Shown: piece after piece, positions 34,733 through 45,527 of the stretch | How positions within the stretch are numbered: the first letter of the stretch is position 1 | Layout: each line of letters opens with the position of its first letter | Assembly (NCBI GenBank): GCA_034769895.1 | Contig: CM068372.1 | Location: forward strand, 385,038,782-385,102,781 | Length of the DNA stretch: 64,000 nucleotides | Direction of reading: 5' to 3' | Source: Magicicada septendecula | Lineage: Eukaryota > Arthropoda > Insecta > Hemiptera > Cicadidae | Made by a program: the position numbers and the translations under genes | Notes under the pieces: model-generated | What the model saw: the letters and a program-made list of their open reading frames with translations, nothing else | The model's database searches: none | Told to the model about the DNA's origin: nothing

Positions 34733-35852
34733 ATATTATACAGATGTCAACCATCGTTGGACGTTATAAATTTATGTCATTATAATATCGTTGTCAGATA
34801 ATGATATAAATTCACTGTTACGGGATCGCGGGCCTGTGATAATCTTGTAACAATATTGTAACATAACAAAATGTTATCTAACCTAAACTTATATTATCAG
34901 ATTTAATAAGTACATAACAATAATGTAAATAGAGAATGTAGTGATAAGAATAACCAAGAAGAGAGAAATCATGGAAAAGGAAAGAAGCAGAAGTGCCACA
35001 AGGAACAGTAAACCCAAATACTGTTTGACACTACAACCAGACAATGACTAACACAAACTGATGGACAGAGTAAGTGTACTTTAAGCTGTCAAGCGAGTCA
35101 GTAGATAATGTAAACCGAATATGATATGTTAATAAAAAATGAGTCAATCAGAATCTGAATAATGTGAAATCAGAATCAGCATTTGGCTGGGTATTCATTA
35201 AATATGATTAGTAATTATTAACGCCAAAAAACTAAAATTGGCAATGACCACAAAATGAGAACGAACCATATTTCAATCTCAAATATGCCTATGACGAGAA
35301 AGAAAAAAACATTTGTAAGAGGGAATCTTATACGAATAAGGTACCTCAACAAATTACCGAAGTATGAAACAATAAATGTTGTTAAGGCAAAATTCCTGTA
35401 TAAACGGTATGCCTTAACAAGGCCTAGACCAAGCAGTAATCAGTGAGTTGATTATTGGGAGGTAACATAAGTGTAGATTAAATGCACAGAACAATTGTTA
35501 TGCTCGAACATAGCGAAAACCAATATTAAAATGATATATTTAAAAAAATCAATTGTTAGTTAGTAGAATAGAGCGAGTTAGTGTAAAACGAAATGTCATA
35601 GTAGTAAGAATCGTCCATTACCATGTATAAATTTAAGTTTTATTAATAATGTTCAGTAATTGAATGTCAGTACAGAGTTAATAGTGTTCTCACATAAACG
35701 TTTGAGTGATAAAAGCGATGTAGAACACAAACTATATTAGTCAGTGTATTATCGCCAATTTCGGTAACCAGACGACAGTGCGAAGTAGTGTACCTGAACA
35801 TTGATTATGTAGCAATGTCAGTAAAAGTGAAGTGAACTCGGTATCAAACTAT

Positions 35853-35889
35853 ATCAAATTAAAGAGGACAAAATAATCTTTAATTTGAT
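35853..35889. repeat. Perfect hairpin inside the LTR
   Basis: ATCAAATTAAAG, 13-nt loop, CTTTAATTTGAT: a 12-bp perfect stem. It is conserved at 42716-42752 and in LTR 3. It lies about 250 bp upstream of the TATA box, so it is in U3. Confidence 0.8.
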
Positions 35890-36140
35890 GACGATATCGA
35901 CCCAATCGCAACTGTATTAAGTGCGGGAAAGGTGTTAGCATCATTTACAAAATATGCATCAGAAATCTGTTTACCAATACCAACAATATCGACAGCTATC
36001 AATCATCTCAATTTTTAGCGGTTGGAAAACCGTTATTAACGGTCAAAAGACAATACGTCGTACTCATCACACCTGCAAGAGTCAATCACAAAATTAGTTA
36101 GTAGTTAACATTTTTGCCTAACGCCGATCGAAGGGCAGGG

Positions 36141-36148
36141 TATATAAG
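36141..36148 (+). promoter_or_regulatory. LTR TATA box (repeated at 43004 and about 49862)
   Basis: TATATAAG, preceded by a GC-containing stretch and followed 30-50 bp later by TCATCCAGTGCGG-type start sequence. It implies a U3 of about 1.28 kb and an R-U5 of about 1.7 kb, with a very long untranslated leader. Confidence 0.55.
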
Positions 36149-37786
36149 AGAATGTAACCGATTCTCGACAGACACTTATCAACTTCATCCAGTGCGGAAC
36201 GTGCGCTCGCCATCTCAACATTTTTAATACTTGACAGCGTCATCACCATAACCCATCAAAGGAAACCGTTCGATAACAACATACAACTACTTCAAATTAA
36301 TCTACAGAGAACCGTAGTGATTATGTGCAGTATTATTTCAATTTTCTGCGGGAAAATAATGAACAGAAGTAATTAAATAATATTATTTATGATCCATTAA
36401 GTTAGAAGCGGATCGAAATACTCTGTTCTGGTGCGTGTGCAGTGAGTAACGATAATCATTATAATCCTATTATCGAGGTGCTAAATGAGTTTTAGTCAAA
36501 GTATTAAAACCAAAAGGTAACAGTGTAATCATTTATTCACTTTTGCTACGAGCGCCATAACCTGTACGTTTTCATACACTGATGTGTACTGACGCAAACA
36601 CAGAAACATTTCATTATTACACTACGTCTCAATTTATTTGATGAATTTGTCATTATTAATTAAGCTGAATGTTAGTTATAAGTGTTCTCAGTTTATAAAC
36701 TTTGTAATTCATAAATCAAGCGTGACGAACGCACAACCTACCAAATAGGTTATTTTTATTTGTTTACTTTACAAAAGTAACGTCAAAACATGATTAATCA
36801 ATATCATATCAGAAAATCAATAGCTATTGTGTAGGCATAAATTTCTTTTTTGTGTCTCAAAGAACTCATATCTGAGATTTTAATAATATTAATGTTAAAG
36901 TTAAAGAATATCTGGACTTAGCCAGATTTAATGTTCATGCTTTGAGCAAGCCTTATAGGGTATATAATAACTTATTTACAATTGTACTTCATTGTATATT
37001 TTAACTATATTTGTTTGAATTTCTCTATCAAGGGTATAAATAAGCCCCATTATTAACAGCATAACTCGACTTAATTTATTTCTAACAGATAGTTAAATAT
37101 TTTATTCAGAAAACTCAAAACAACCTTCAGTTGTGATTAAATATTTTGGAATAGCATTGCCATAAAGGTATTAAACAATTATTATAAATTTTTTAAATCA
37201 GTAATTGATTCTGTTCTTGGGTTTTACACGGGATTTCCCCAAAATAAATCCGTGTGGCGCCCACAATCAAACAAGGCAACTTAACCTTGCAACTAAAGTG
37301 AGTTGGTGTTTGTGAATTAAGTTGACAGCTTATTGAACTTCTAGAAAACACGACCAGGTACGTGAAAGTATATTATATCTATTCTATTGTCCAGACATTA
37401 CTAGACGTAACGTACTTAGACTATTCTCGACCTGGAGGAGAAGTTTCACAGTCAGAATCAACAAGACGATCATCATCATCAAGCGACCAACTGATATACT
37501 TTACTGTTAAAATTAAGCAAAACTAGTATTTAATTATTATCAACCCAACTATTTTATTTGTTTCATATAAGGGAATTCTTTTCAGACAATTATAGTTATA
37601 CAATTGTAAACACACTTTGTGTAACCTCGAATGTTACATTTTAAATCGCTTTACAAAATTAGTAACCTTCAGCTACTACAAACCAAAAGTAATATTTTAG
37701 ACATAAATAGAATTAATAATACACCGTATTCGATTGATTTATTTACAATATAAACTTATTAATTTTAAACCATCGTAAAAGTTTGG

Positions 37787-37815
37787 TTACAAATTGACGA
37801 ACCCAACGCGGGGCA
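37787..37815 (+). other. PBS-like sequence trapped inside the LTR 3' end
   Basis: TTACAAATTGACGAACCCAA resembles the real LTR border 78 bp later, TTACAAATTGGCGCACCAAC. It looks like an older LTR end plus primer-binding site now enclosed in the LTR; also present in LTRs 2 and 3. Confidence 0.5.
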
Positions 37816-37872
37816 GAAAGGAAGGAAACTTAAATCATTATATTAAACATTTATTTTTATTATATTACAAAT

Positions 37873-37890
37873 TGGCGCACCAACTAGTGT
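37873..37890 (+). other. Primer-binding-site-like sequence (also 44736)
   Basis: TGGCGCACCAACTAGTG begins three bases after the LTR. It starts with TGG, as complements of tRNA CCA ends do, and resembles the TGGCGCCCAAC-type sites after many insect LTRs. The priming tRNA is not identified. Confidence 0.55.
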
Positions 37891-37917
37891 GGCTTAAAAA
37901 TATTAAATAAAAATATT

Positions 37918-38664
37918 TTGTATGTTGATAAACAGCCCGGTAGACACAAAAGAATAAACATGCCGCACACCCATCAATATGATACGAGGTATAAGGACAG
38001 TCGGGTAGGAGAAGGACAACCAAATACAGAGACAGATGAAGCACAACCCATACACGAAATGGAAGTTATTACCATTAATAATATAGAGACTCGATCTGAA
38101 GAAATACCCCAGGTAGAACCAGAAGTAGAAGTGAGGGTCAACAACCAACCCAAACAACATGAACAGACTTCACAGACAGGGATGGCGGACTTCCAAGAAT
38201 GGATGATGAGAGTCATGATGGAATTAAAGGAAGACGGGAAGAAATCCCAGGTAGAGAATCAGAAGAAGATGGAAGAAACCTTGAATAAAAATAACGACTC
38301 AATAAATAAAAATATGGAGTCAATCAATAGAAATATGGAGTCGTTAAAGGAGGCTCTCCACGCGAAATTAAACGACAACAATAAAAATATGGAGTCTATT
38401 AGTAAAAATATGGAGTCACTGAAAAAAGACTTGAATAAGAAGATAGATAATACCCATAAATCCATGGAAATGGTAAACAGTAAAATAGATGACAACAGTA
38501 GAGCCATCAGAGAAGAATTGAACACCGCATTAAATAAGATTAGCCAAAAAATGGATGAAATGAGTAAGAAATATACGAAAGAGGTGGATCAGACAACAAG
38601 AGGAGAATTACCAAACGACAACAACTCAGAGGTAGAAGAAGTACCAAATGATGAAACCATGTAA
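37918..38664 (+). CDS. Gag-like coiled-coil ORF, first segment, copy 1
   Basis: 248 codons from the first ATG; Met15 (37960, context AAACATG) is the likelier start. Residues 1-90 are polar and acidic with a QYDTRYKDSR motif. Residues about 90-222 form a long amphipathic coiled coil with NKNMESI-type heptads repeated at 130-143 and 155-167. No signal peptide, membrane segment or zinc knuckle is present. A self-assembling coiled-coil protein right after the PBS in an LTR element suggests a Gag-like capsid role, but this is inferred from position and shape, not homology. It ends at TAA 38662-38664, and the same frame continues open beyond it. Confidence 0.65.
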   Translation: MYVDKQPGRHKRINMPHTHQYDTRYKDSRVGEGQPNTETDEAQPIHEMEVITINNIETRSEEIPQVEPEVEVRVNNQPKQHEQTSQTGMADFQEWMMRVMMELKEDGKKSQVENQKKMEETLNKNNDSINKNMESINRNMESLKEALHAKLNDNNKNMESISKNMESLKKDLNKKIDNTHKSMEMVNSKIDDNSRAIREELNTALNKISQKMDEMSKKYTKEVDQTTRGELPNDNNSEVEEVPNDETM

Positions 38665-39579
38665 GAATTAAGTCTACAACCTGAAGACACTGATAAACAA
38701 ACTGAGAATGAAGAAGACTCGAAAGCATTGGTGCCTGAGGATACACACTACAGGAATGAGGAGGATATTCAGCATAAAGAAGCCATCATTAAAAATGTAA
38801 AGAACAAGGTAATAAAGAAAACAGGAGAGAAAGAGACAAAAATAAAAGGAATAATACGCTCCAAGAAGACAAGGATTACAAAGGAAATATTAGAGATGAC
38901 TAGGAGTGGATTAATTAACTTCGTGGACAACCCAATTATTCGTCATAGAGCAAGAATCAACGGTAAGAAGTATGAACGGGACTGCGTAAAAATTTTAAAA
39001 GTAAATCACCATAAAACCACGGGTAAAAACTTAAATAAGAATACAATTAAATTAAATATACCAACAAATGAAATACACCAGACAAGGTCAATTGATTCCT
39101 TAATGAATAACCGACCATTAAACTATTTAATTAATAATCCAGATGACGGAACGATGAAGACAACGTTACATGCCAGTGACTATGTTATGACGGAGAAGGT
39201 TATAAACAATGAGGTATTTAAAGTGAATACTCCTAGAAGAAAGATGCTTCACAAGAAGAAGGAAAATTATCAAGAACAACTGGACCGGATCATTGGAGGG
39301 TACGCCCAACGAATAAAGGAATTACGGAAGAGGAGGGGCCAATCAATGGAAGAATCCAACCAGGAAATGGACGACGGTCAACCCGGATTAGAAGAAGTGC
39401 CAGACATCAATAATAACCAAGGCCCGGAGTACACCGGAAACATGGATACCAGAAATGATGAGAGGAAGAAGGCAAGGAAACGGGAAGCCAATGACTATCT
39501 GGTAGCCGCCAAGTGGAAGAACCGCAGGATAGGAATAGAGTGGAAAAGCACAAGACAACCCCATGTATGTAAACCATAA
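38665..39579 (+). CDS. Gag-like ORF, second segment after an in-frame TAA, copy 1
   Basis: In the same frame as the preceding segment and separated by one TAA, about 304 codons remain open. The product is basic with KKTRITKEILEMTRSGLINF, NPIIRHRARINGKKYERDCV, TPRRKMLHKKKENYQEQLDR and GGYAQRIKELRKRRGQ, then an acidic patch and a basic end ARKREANDYLVAAKWKNRR. The basic stretches could bind nucleic acid. No D-T/S-G protease, YxDD, RNase H, integrase or CCHC motif is visible. It could be made by stop readthrough or be lost to one nonsense change (CAA to TAA would explain it). No family recognised. Confidence 0.55.
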   Translation, partial: ELSLQPEDTDKQTENEEDSKALVPEDTHYRNEEDIQHKEAIIKNVKNKVIKKTGEKETKIKGIIRSKKTRITKEILEMTRSGLINFVDNPIIRHRARINGKKYERDCVKILKVNHHKTTGKNLNKNTIKLNIPTNEIHQTRSIDSLMNNRPLNYLINNPDDGTMKTTLHASDYVMTEKVINNEVFKVNTPRRKMLHKKKENYQEQLDRIIGGYAQRIKELRKRRGQSMEESNQEMDDGQPGLEEVPDINNNQGPEYTGNMDTRNDERKKARKREANDYLVAAKWKNRRIGIEWKSTRQPHVCKP

Positions 39580-40071
39580 AAATAATTACTATTAAGAGCA
39601 GATAAAATATAGTGGTAGGCGACATTTATCATCCGAATATTTAGAGTATAAAAGGAAAAAATATGTTTTAAAAAAAAAACGATTACTATAAACGGACTAA
39701 TATAGAAATTAAAAGAATCACGTATTAGGCCCAAATTATTGAAGGTAACTAATTGACTATAACAATTCTATGTGCCCTATTGAGTTACAAAAGTGTGTAG
39801 GATTAAGATACAAGCCAAACTATTTATTACTTGTTAAAAGGGAACCAGATCTATCACACCAGAGGATAGAAAGATATGTATTGTAAACTAAATGATTTAA
39901 TGAGAAAGAAGACATCTATTATGTCATAAAGAGCCAGTAGTGGCATATAACTAAAATTACTATGCTATACTTAGAAAACAAAAAATGTTTATCCAGATGA
40001 ATACTATATGTAACTAAATGTTGATCAAATGATTATTGGGTACCTCTTATAAAACTAAAATATTATATAAA

Positions 40072-40750
40072 ACCATCCAGAATAAAGGTTCACCCAACTA
40101 ACCTTTGAAGGAGTAGAGAGGCAGAAGATCAAAGAGAGTATAAAGAAAGAAGGATATTATTATGGAAAGTAAAGAGAGAGAAAAAATGTTTGTTAAATGA
40201 ACAATGTAACCCCAAGAATGTCTATAAAACTAGATATTAATATGTTATTATATTATCACATTATATTGTAATAACTTAGATTTAAAATCATCCAGAATAA
40301 GTGGTAAACATCTATCACTTGAAGGAGTAGAGAAGAAGAATAACAAAGTGTGTAAATGAAAGAAGGATATTATTATGGAAAGTAGGGAAAGAGAAAAAAT
40401 GTTTATTATATGAACCATGTAACCCCAAGAATGTCTATAGAATTAGATATTGATATGTTATTATATTGTCACATTAAATTGTAATTATCAAATATTGTAT
40501 ACTCCATAAATGAGAATTAAAATCATCCAGAATAAGTGGTAAACATCTATCACTTGAAGGAGTAGAGAAGAAGAATAACAAAATGTGTAAATGAAAGAAG
40601 GATATTATTATGGAAAGTAGAGAAAGAGAAAAAATGTTTATTAAATGAACCATGTAACCCCAAGTATGTGTATAAAATTAGATATTAATATGTTATTATA
40701 TTATCACGTTGTATTGTAATTATCAAATATTGTACATCATAAGATATGTC
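40072..40750 (+). repeat. Three tandem units of about 215-232 bp inside internal region 1
   Basis: Units begin near 40072, 40286 and 40518 with ACCATCCAG/ATCATCCAGAATAAGTGG, and share GAAGGAGTAGAGA, GAAAGAAGGATATTATTATG, AACCATGTAACCCCAAG and TTGTAATTATC. The first is the most diverged. The same triplet is at about 46935-47612 in copy 2. Confidence 0.9.
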
Positions 40751-40828
40751 AGAGAACATCTAACCAAAGAACCAATTAGTATGTGGATATTACAAGCCCT
40801 GATTATTCAGGATAAGTATAAATTAATT

Positions 40829-40853
40829 AAAAAAAAAAAAAAAAAAAAAAAAA
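40829..40853 (+). repeat. A-run in internal region 1 (shorter in copy 2 at 47691)
   Basis: About 25 uninterrupted A against about 22 in the second copy. It is one of the few differences between the two internal regions. Confidence 0.85.
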
Positions 40854-41705
40854 CTTGTAAACTAATGTGAGAATAAAATATTGTAGATTCTGTATATAAG
40901 AACAACTGCATAAGTATATAAGCATCAAACTAAGTGTGTAATCTTAAGAGTATTCAAGTGAACCAAAGCAAATTGTCAACTAGTATAAAAAGTAACAATA
41001 CGGCTGATAAAAAGAATAGCTGAGAATGTCAAGTCTGAAAAGAAATAATTACCTGTAAAAGGAAAGCATGTTAGCAAGTATAAAGATGGAAATGTGATAT
41101 AAGCGAAAACCTCTGATACCTTGAATATTATAGTGAATATATTATATTATTGTAAATGAATGATATGTGATATTTTATGAGTTGTGATAGTGCAACTATT
41201 GCCTGGTGCAATGTTTATTTTTTTCTCAGACAGAGAAGAGTAATGCCTCTGAATCTGAGTATGTGTATTGAGGAACGGCAGAGAATGTAAGCCACAGTGA
41301 GCCACTCTGATTCCGAACCCACTACAAAAGTTAGGGAGTTCTATTGTATTAATGTATCAAGGACTATTATGAAAGAATCTGTGAGGTATAAAATATAATA
41401 ACCATTAAGATAATCACTAAAGCAAAGATATGTAATAAGCAAGAAAAATGTGTATAAGACAGGAAATTGTTGATTTAAGAAATGAGATATATTGTAGTTA
41501 AATGACTTAAAAAGTAAGCAACTTGAAAAATATTAGTAAGTTAAGGATTATATCACTAGACAAAAGATCAAGTGTAACACACTAATAGTATGTGAAAAAA
41601 TCAATGTAAAGAGTACAAGAAAAATAAAACAGTAGAAATATACTAAGAAACTGACATGAAATGATAATTTTATAAAAAATCAAATTTTCTCAAATTATCA
41701 ATTTT

Positions 41706-41715
41706 GAGGAGGGAG
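41706..41715 (+). other. Polypurine tract before LTR 2 (also 48565-48574)
   Basis: GAGGAGGGAG, four bases before the LTR start TGTAAC. This is the standard position for plus-strand priming in LTR elements. Confidence 0.75.
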
Positions 41716-41719
41716 TGTA

Positions 41720-44700
41720 TGTAACATAACAAAATGTTATCTAACCTAAACTTATATTATCAGATTTAATAAGTACATAACAATAATGTAAATAGAGAAT
41801 GTAGTGATAAGAATAACCAAGAAGAGAGAAATCATGGAAAAGGAAAGAAGCAGAAGTGCCACAAGGAACAGTAAACCCAAATACTGTTTGACACTACAAC
41901 CAGACAATGACTAACACAAACTGATGGACAGAGTAAGTGTACTTTAAGCTGTCAAGCGAGTCAGTAGATAATGTAAACCGAATATGATATGTTAATAAAA
42001 AATGAGTCAATCAGAATCTGAATAATGTGAAATCAGAATCAGCATTTGGCTGGGTATTCATTAAATATGATTAGTAATTATTAACGCCAAAAAACTAAAA
42101 TTGGCAATGACCACAAAATGAGAACGAACCATATTTCAATCTCAAATATGCCTATGACGAGAAAGAAAAAAACATTTGTAAGAGGGAATCTTATACGAAT
42201 AAGGTACCTCAACAAATTACCGAAGTATGAAACAATAAATGTTGTTAAGGCAAAATTCCTGTATAAACGGTATGCCTTAACAAGGCCTAGACCAAGCAGT
42301 AATCAGTGAGTTGATTATTGGGAGGTAACATAAGTGTAGATTAAATGCACAGAACAATTGTTATGCTCGAACATAGCGAAAACCAATATTAAAATGATAT
42401 ATTTAAAAAAATCAATTGTTAGTTAGTAGAATAGAGCGAGTTAGTGTAAAACGAAATGTCATAGTAGTAAGAATCGTCCATTACCATGTATAAATTTAAG
42501 TTTTATTAATAATGTTCAGTAATTGAATGTCAGTACAGAGTTAATAGTGTTCTCACATAAACGTTTGAGTGATAAAAGCGATGTAGAACACAAACTATAT
42601 TAGTCAGTGTATTATCGCCAATTTCGGTAACCAGACGACAGTGCGAAGTAGTGTACCTGAACATTGATTATGTAGCAATGTCAGTAAAAGTGAAGTGAAC
42701 TCGGTATCAAACTATATCAAATTAAAGAGGACAAAATAATCTTTAATTTGATGACGATATCGACCCAATCGCAACTGTATTAAGTGCGGGAAAGGTGTTA
42801 GCATCATTTACAAAATATGCATCAGAAATCTGTTTACCAATACCAACAATATCGACAGCTATCAATCATCTCAATTTTTAGCGGTTGGAAAACCGTTATT
42901 AACGGTCAAAAGACAATACGTCGTACTCATCACACCTGCAAGAGTCAATCACAAAATTAGTTAGTAGTTAACATTTTTGCCTAACGCCGATCGAAGGGCA
43001 GGGTATATAAGAGAATGTAACCGATTCTCGACAGACACTTATCAACTTCATCCAGTGCGGAACGTGCGCTCGCCATCTCAACATTTTTAATACTTGACAG
43101 CGTCATCACCATAACCCATCAAAGGAAACCGTTCGATAACAACATACAACTACTTCAAATTAATCTACAGAGAACCGTAGTGATTATGTGCAGTATTATT
43201 TCAATTTTCTGCGGGAAAATAATGAACAGAAGTAATTAAATAATATTATTTATGATCCATTAAGTTAGAAGCGGATCGAAATACTCTGTTCTGGTGCGTG
43301 TGCAGTGAGTAACGATAATCATTATAATCCTATTATCGAGGTGCTAAATGAGTTTTAATCAAAGTATTAAAACCAAAAGGTAACAGTGTAATCATTTATT
43401 CACTTTTGCTACGAGCACCATAACCTGTACGTTTTCATACACTGATGTGTACTGACGCAAACACAGAAACATTTCATTATTACACTACGTCTCAATTTAT
43501 TTGATGAATTTGTCATTATTAATTAAGCTGAATGTTAGTTATAAGTGTTCTCAGTTTATAAACTTTGTAATTCATAAATCAAGCGTGACGAACGCACAAC
43601 CTACCAAATAGGTTATTTTTATTTGTTTACTTTACAAAAGTAACGTCAAAACATGATTAATCAATATCATATCAGAAAATCAATAGCTATTGTGTAGGCA
43701 TAAATTTCTTTTTTGTGTCTCAAAGAACTCATATCTGAGATTTTAATAATATTAATGTTAAAGTTAAAGAATATCTGGACTTAGCCAGATTTAATGTTCA
43801 TGCTTTGAGCAAGCCTTATAGGGTATATAATAACTTATTTACAATTGTACTTCATTGTATATTTTAACTATATTTGTTTGAATTTCTCTATCAAGGGTAT
43901 AAATAAGCCCCATTATTAACAGCATAACTCGACTTAATTTATTTCTAACAGATAGTTAAATATTTTATTCAGAAAACTCAAAACAACCTTCAGTTGTGAT
44001 TAAATATTTTGGAATAGCATTGCCATAAAGGTATTAAACAATTATTATAAATTTTTTAAATCAGTATTTGATTCTGTTCTTGGGTTTTACACGGGATTTC
44101 CCCAAAATAAATCCGTGTGGCGCCCACAATCAAACAAGGCAACTTAACCTTGCAACTAAAGTGAGTTGGTGTTTGTGAATTAAGTTGACAGCTTATTGAA
44201 CTTCTAGAAAACACGACCAGGTACGTGAAAGTATATTATATCTATTCTATTGTCCAGACATTACTAGACGTAACGTACTTAGACTATTCTCGACCTGGAG
44301 GAGAAGTTTCACAGCCAGAATCAACAAGACGATCATCATCATCAAGCGACCAACTGATATACTTTACTGTTAAAATTAAGCAAAACTAGTATTTAATTAT
44401 TATCAACCCAACTATTTTATTTGTTTCATATAAGGGAATTCTTTTCAGACAATTATAGTTATACAATTGTAAACACACTTTGTGTAACCTCGAATGTTAC
44501 ATTTTAAATCGCTTTACAAAATTAGTAACCTTCAGCTACTACAAACCAAAAGTAATATTTTAGACATAAATAGAATTAATAATACACCGTATTCGATTGA
44601 TTTATTTACAATATAAACTTATTAATTTTAAACCATCGTAAAAGTTTGGTTACAAATTGACGAACCCAACGCGGGGCAGAAAGGAAGGAAACTTAAATCA

Positions 44701-44732
44701 TTATATTAAACATTTATTTTTATTATATTACA
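41720..44732 (+). repeat. LTR 2 (middle, shared by both elements)
   Basis: 3013 bp. Private changes seen include 43417 (GAGCACC) and CAGTATTTG near 44066. It serves as the 3' LTR of the first unit and the 5' LTR of the second, as expected from unequal exchange rather than from two independent insertions. Confidence 0.92.
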
Positions 44733-44780
44733 AATTGGCGCACCAACTAGTGTGGCTTAAAAATATTAAATAAAAATATT

Positions 44781-45527
44781 TTGTATGTTGATAAACAGCC
44801 CGGTAGACACAAAAGAATAAACATGCCGCACACCCATCAATATGATACGAGGTATAAGGACAGTCGGGTAGGAGAAGGACAACCAAATACAGAGACAGAT
44901 GAAGCACAACCCATACACGAAATGGAAGTTATTACCATTAATAATATAGAGACTCGATCTGAAGAAATACCCCAGGTAGAACCAGAAGTAGAAGTGAGGG
45001 TCAACAACCAACCCAAACAACATGAACAGACTTCACAGACAGGGATGGCGGACTTCCAAGAATGGATGATGAGAGTCATGATGGAATTAAAGGAAGACGG
45101 GAAGAAATCCCAGGTAGAGAATCAGAAGAAGATGGAAGAAACCTTGAATAAAAATAACGACTCAATAAATAAAAATATGGAGTCAATCAATAGAAATATG
45201 GAGTCGTTAAAGGAGGCTCTCCACGCGAAATTAAACGACAACAATAAAAATATGGAGTCTATTAGTAAAAATATGGAGTCACTGAAAAAAGACTTGAATA
45301 AGAAGATAGATAATACCCATAAATCCATGGAAATGGTAAACAGTAAAATAGATGACAACAGTAGAGCCATCAGAGAAGAATTGAACACCGCATTAAATAA
45401 GATTAGCCAAAAAATGGATGAAATGAGTAAGAAATATACGAAAGAGGTGGATCAGACAACAAGAGGAGAATTACCAAACGACAACAACTCAGAGGTAGAA
45501 GAAGTACCAAATGATGAAACCATGTAA
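44781..45527 (+). CDS. Gag-like coiled-coil ORF, first segment, copy 2
   Basis: Its 248-codon translation is identical to that at 37918-38664, including the TAA. Met15 at 44823 is again the better start. The complete identity fits a recent tandem duplication. Confidence 0.65.
   Translation: MYVDKQPGRHKRINMPHTHQYDTRYKDSRVGEGQPNTETDEAQPIHEMEVITINNIETRSEEIPQVEPEVEVRVNNQPKQHEQTSQTGMADFQEWMMRVMMELKEDGKKSQVENQKKMEETLNKNNDSINKNMESINRNMESLKEALHAKLNDNNKNMESISKNMESLKKDLNKKIDNTHKSMEMVNSKIDDNSRAIREELNTALNKISQKMDEMSKKYTKEVDQTTRGELPNDNNSEVEEVPNDETM

Larger units (their letters stand above)
34857..37869 (+). repeat. LTR 1 (3013 bp)
   Basis: Starts TGTAACATAAC and ends TATATTACA. It differs from LTR 2 at only about four positions noticed by eye (for example 36491 G, and 37453 T in CAGTCAG). 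It contains a TATA box, a 12-bp-stem hairpin at 35853-35889, and two internal sequences resembling primer-binding sites. The 63-codon open frame at 35255-35446 has no recognisable domain and is broken by a one-base deletion in LTR 3. Confidence 0.92.
37870..41719 (+). mobile_element. Internal region 1 of the array (3850 bp)
   Basis: Order: PBS-like site, gag-like ORF with an in-frame stop, about 500 bp AT-rich, three minisatellite units, an A-run, 860 bp AT-rich, and the polypurine tract. It differs from internal region 2 by only a few small changes, including a 3-bp difference near 40222 and A-run length. Confidence 0.9.

Noticed and set aside
35255-35446. 63-codon frame in LTRs 1 and 2 (also 42118-42309) considered as an LTR gene
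   Set aside because: Broken by a one-base deletion in LTR 3, no domain, and located in U3 upstream of the TATA box.
38259-38525. Hydrophobic minus-strand frames over the gag-like ORF (also 45122-45388)
   Set aside because: Shadow of the plus-strand coiled-coil ORF; the I/L/F-rich composition comes from complemented AAT/GAA codons.
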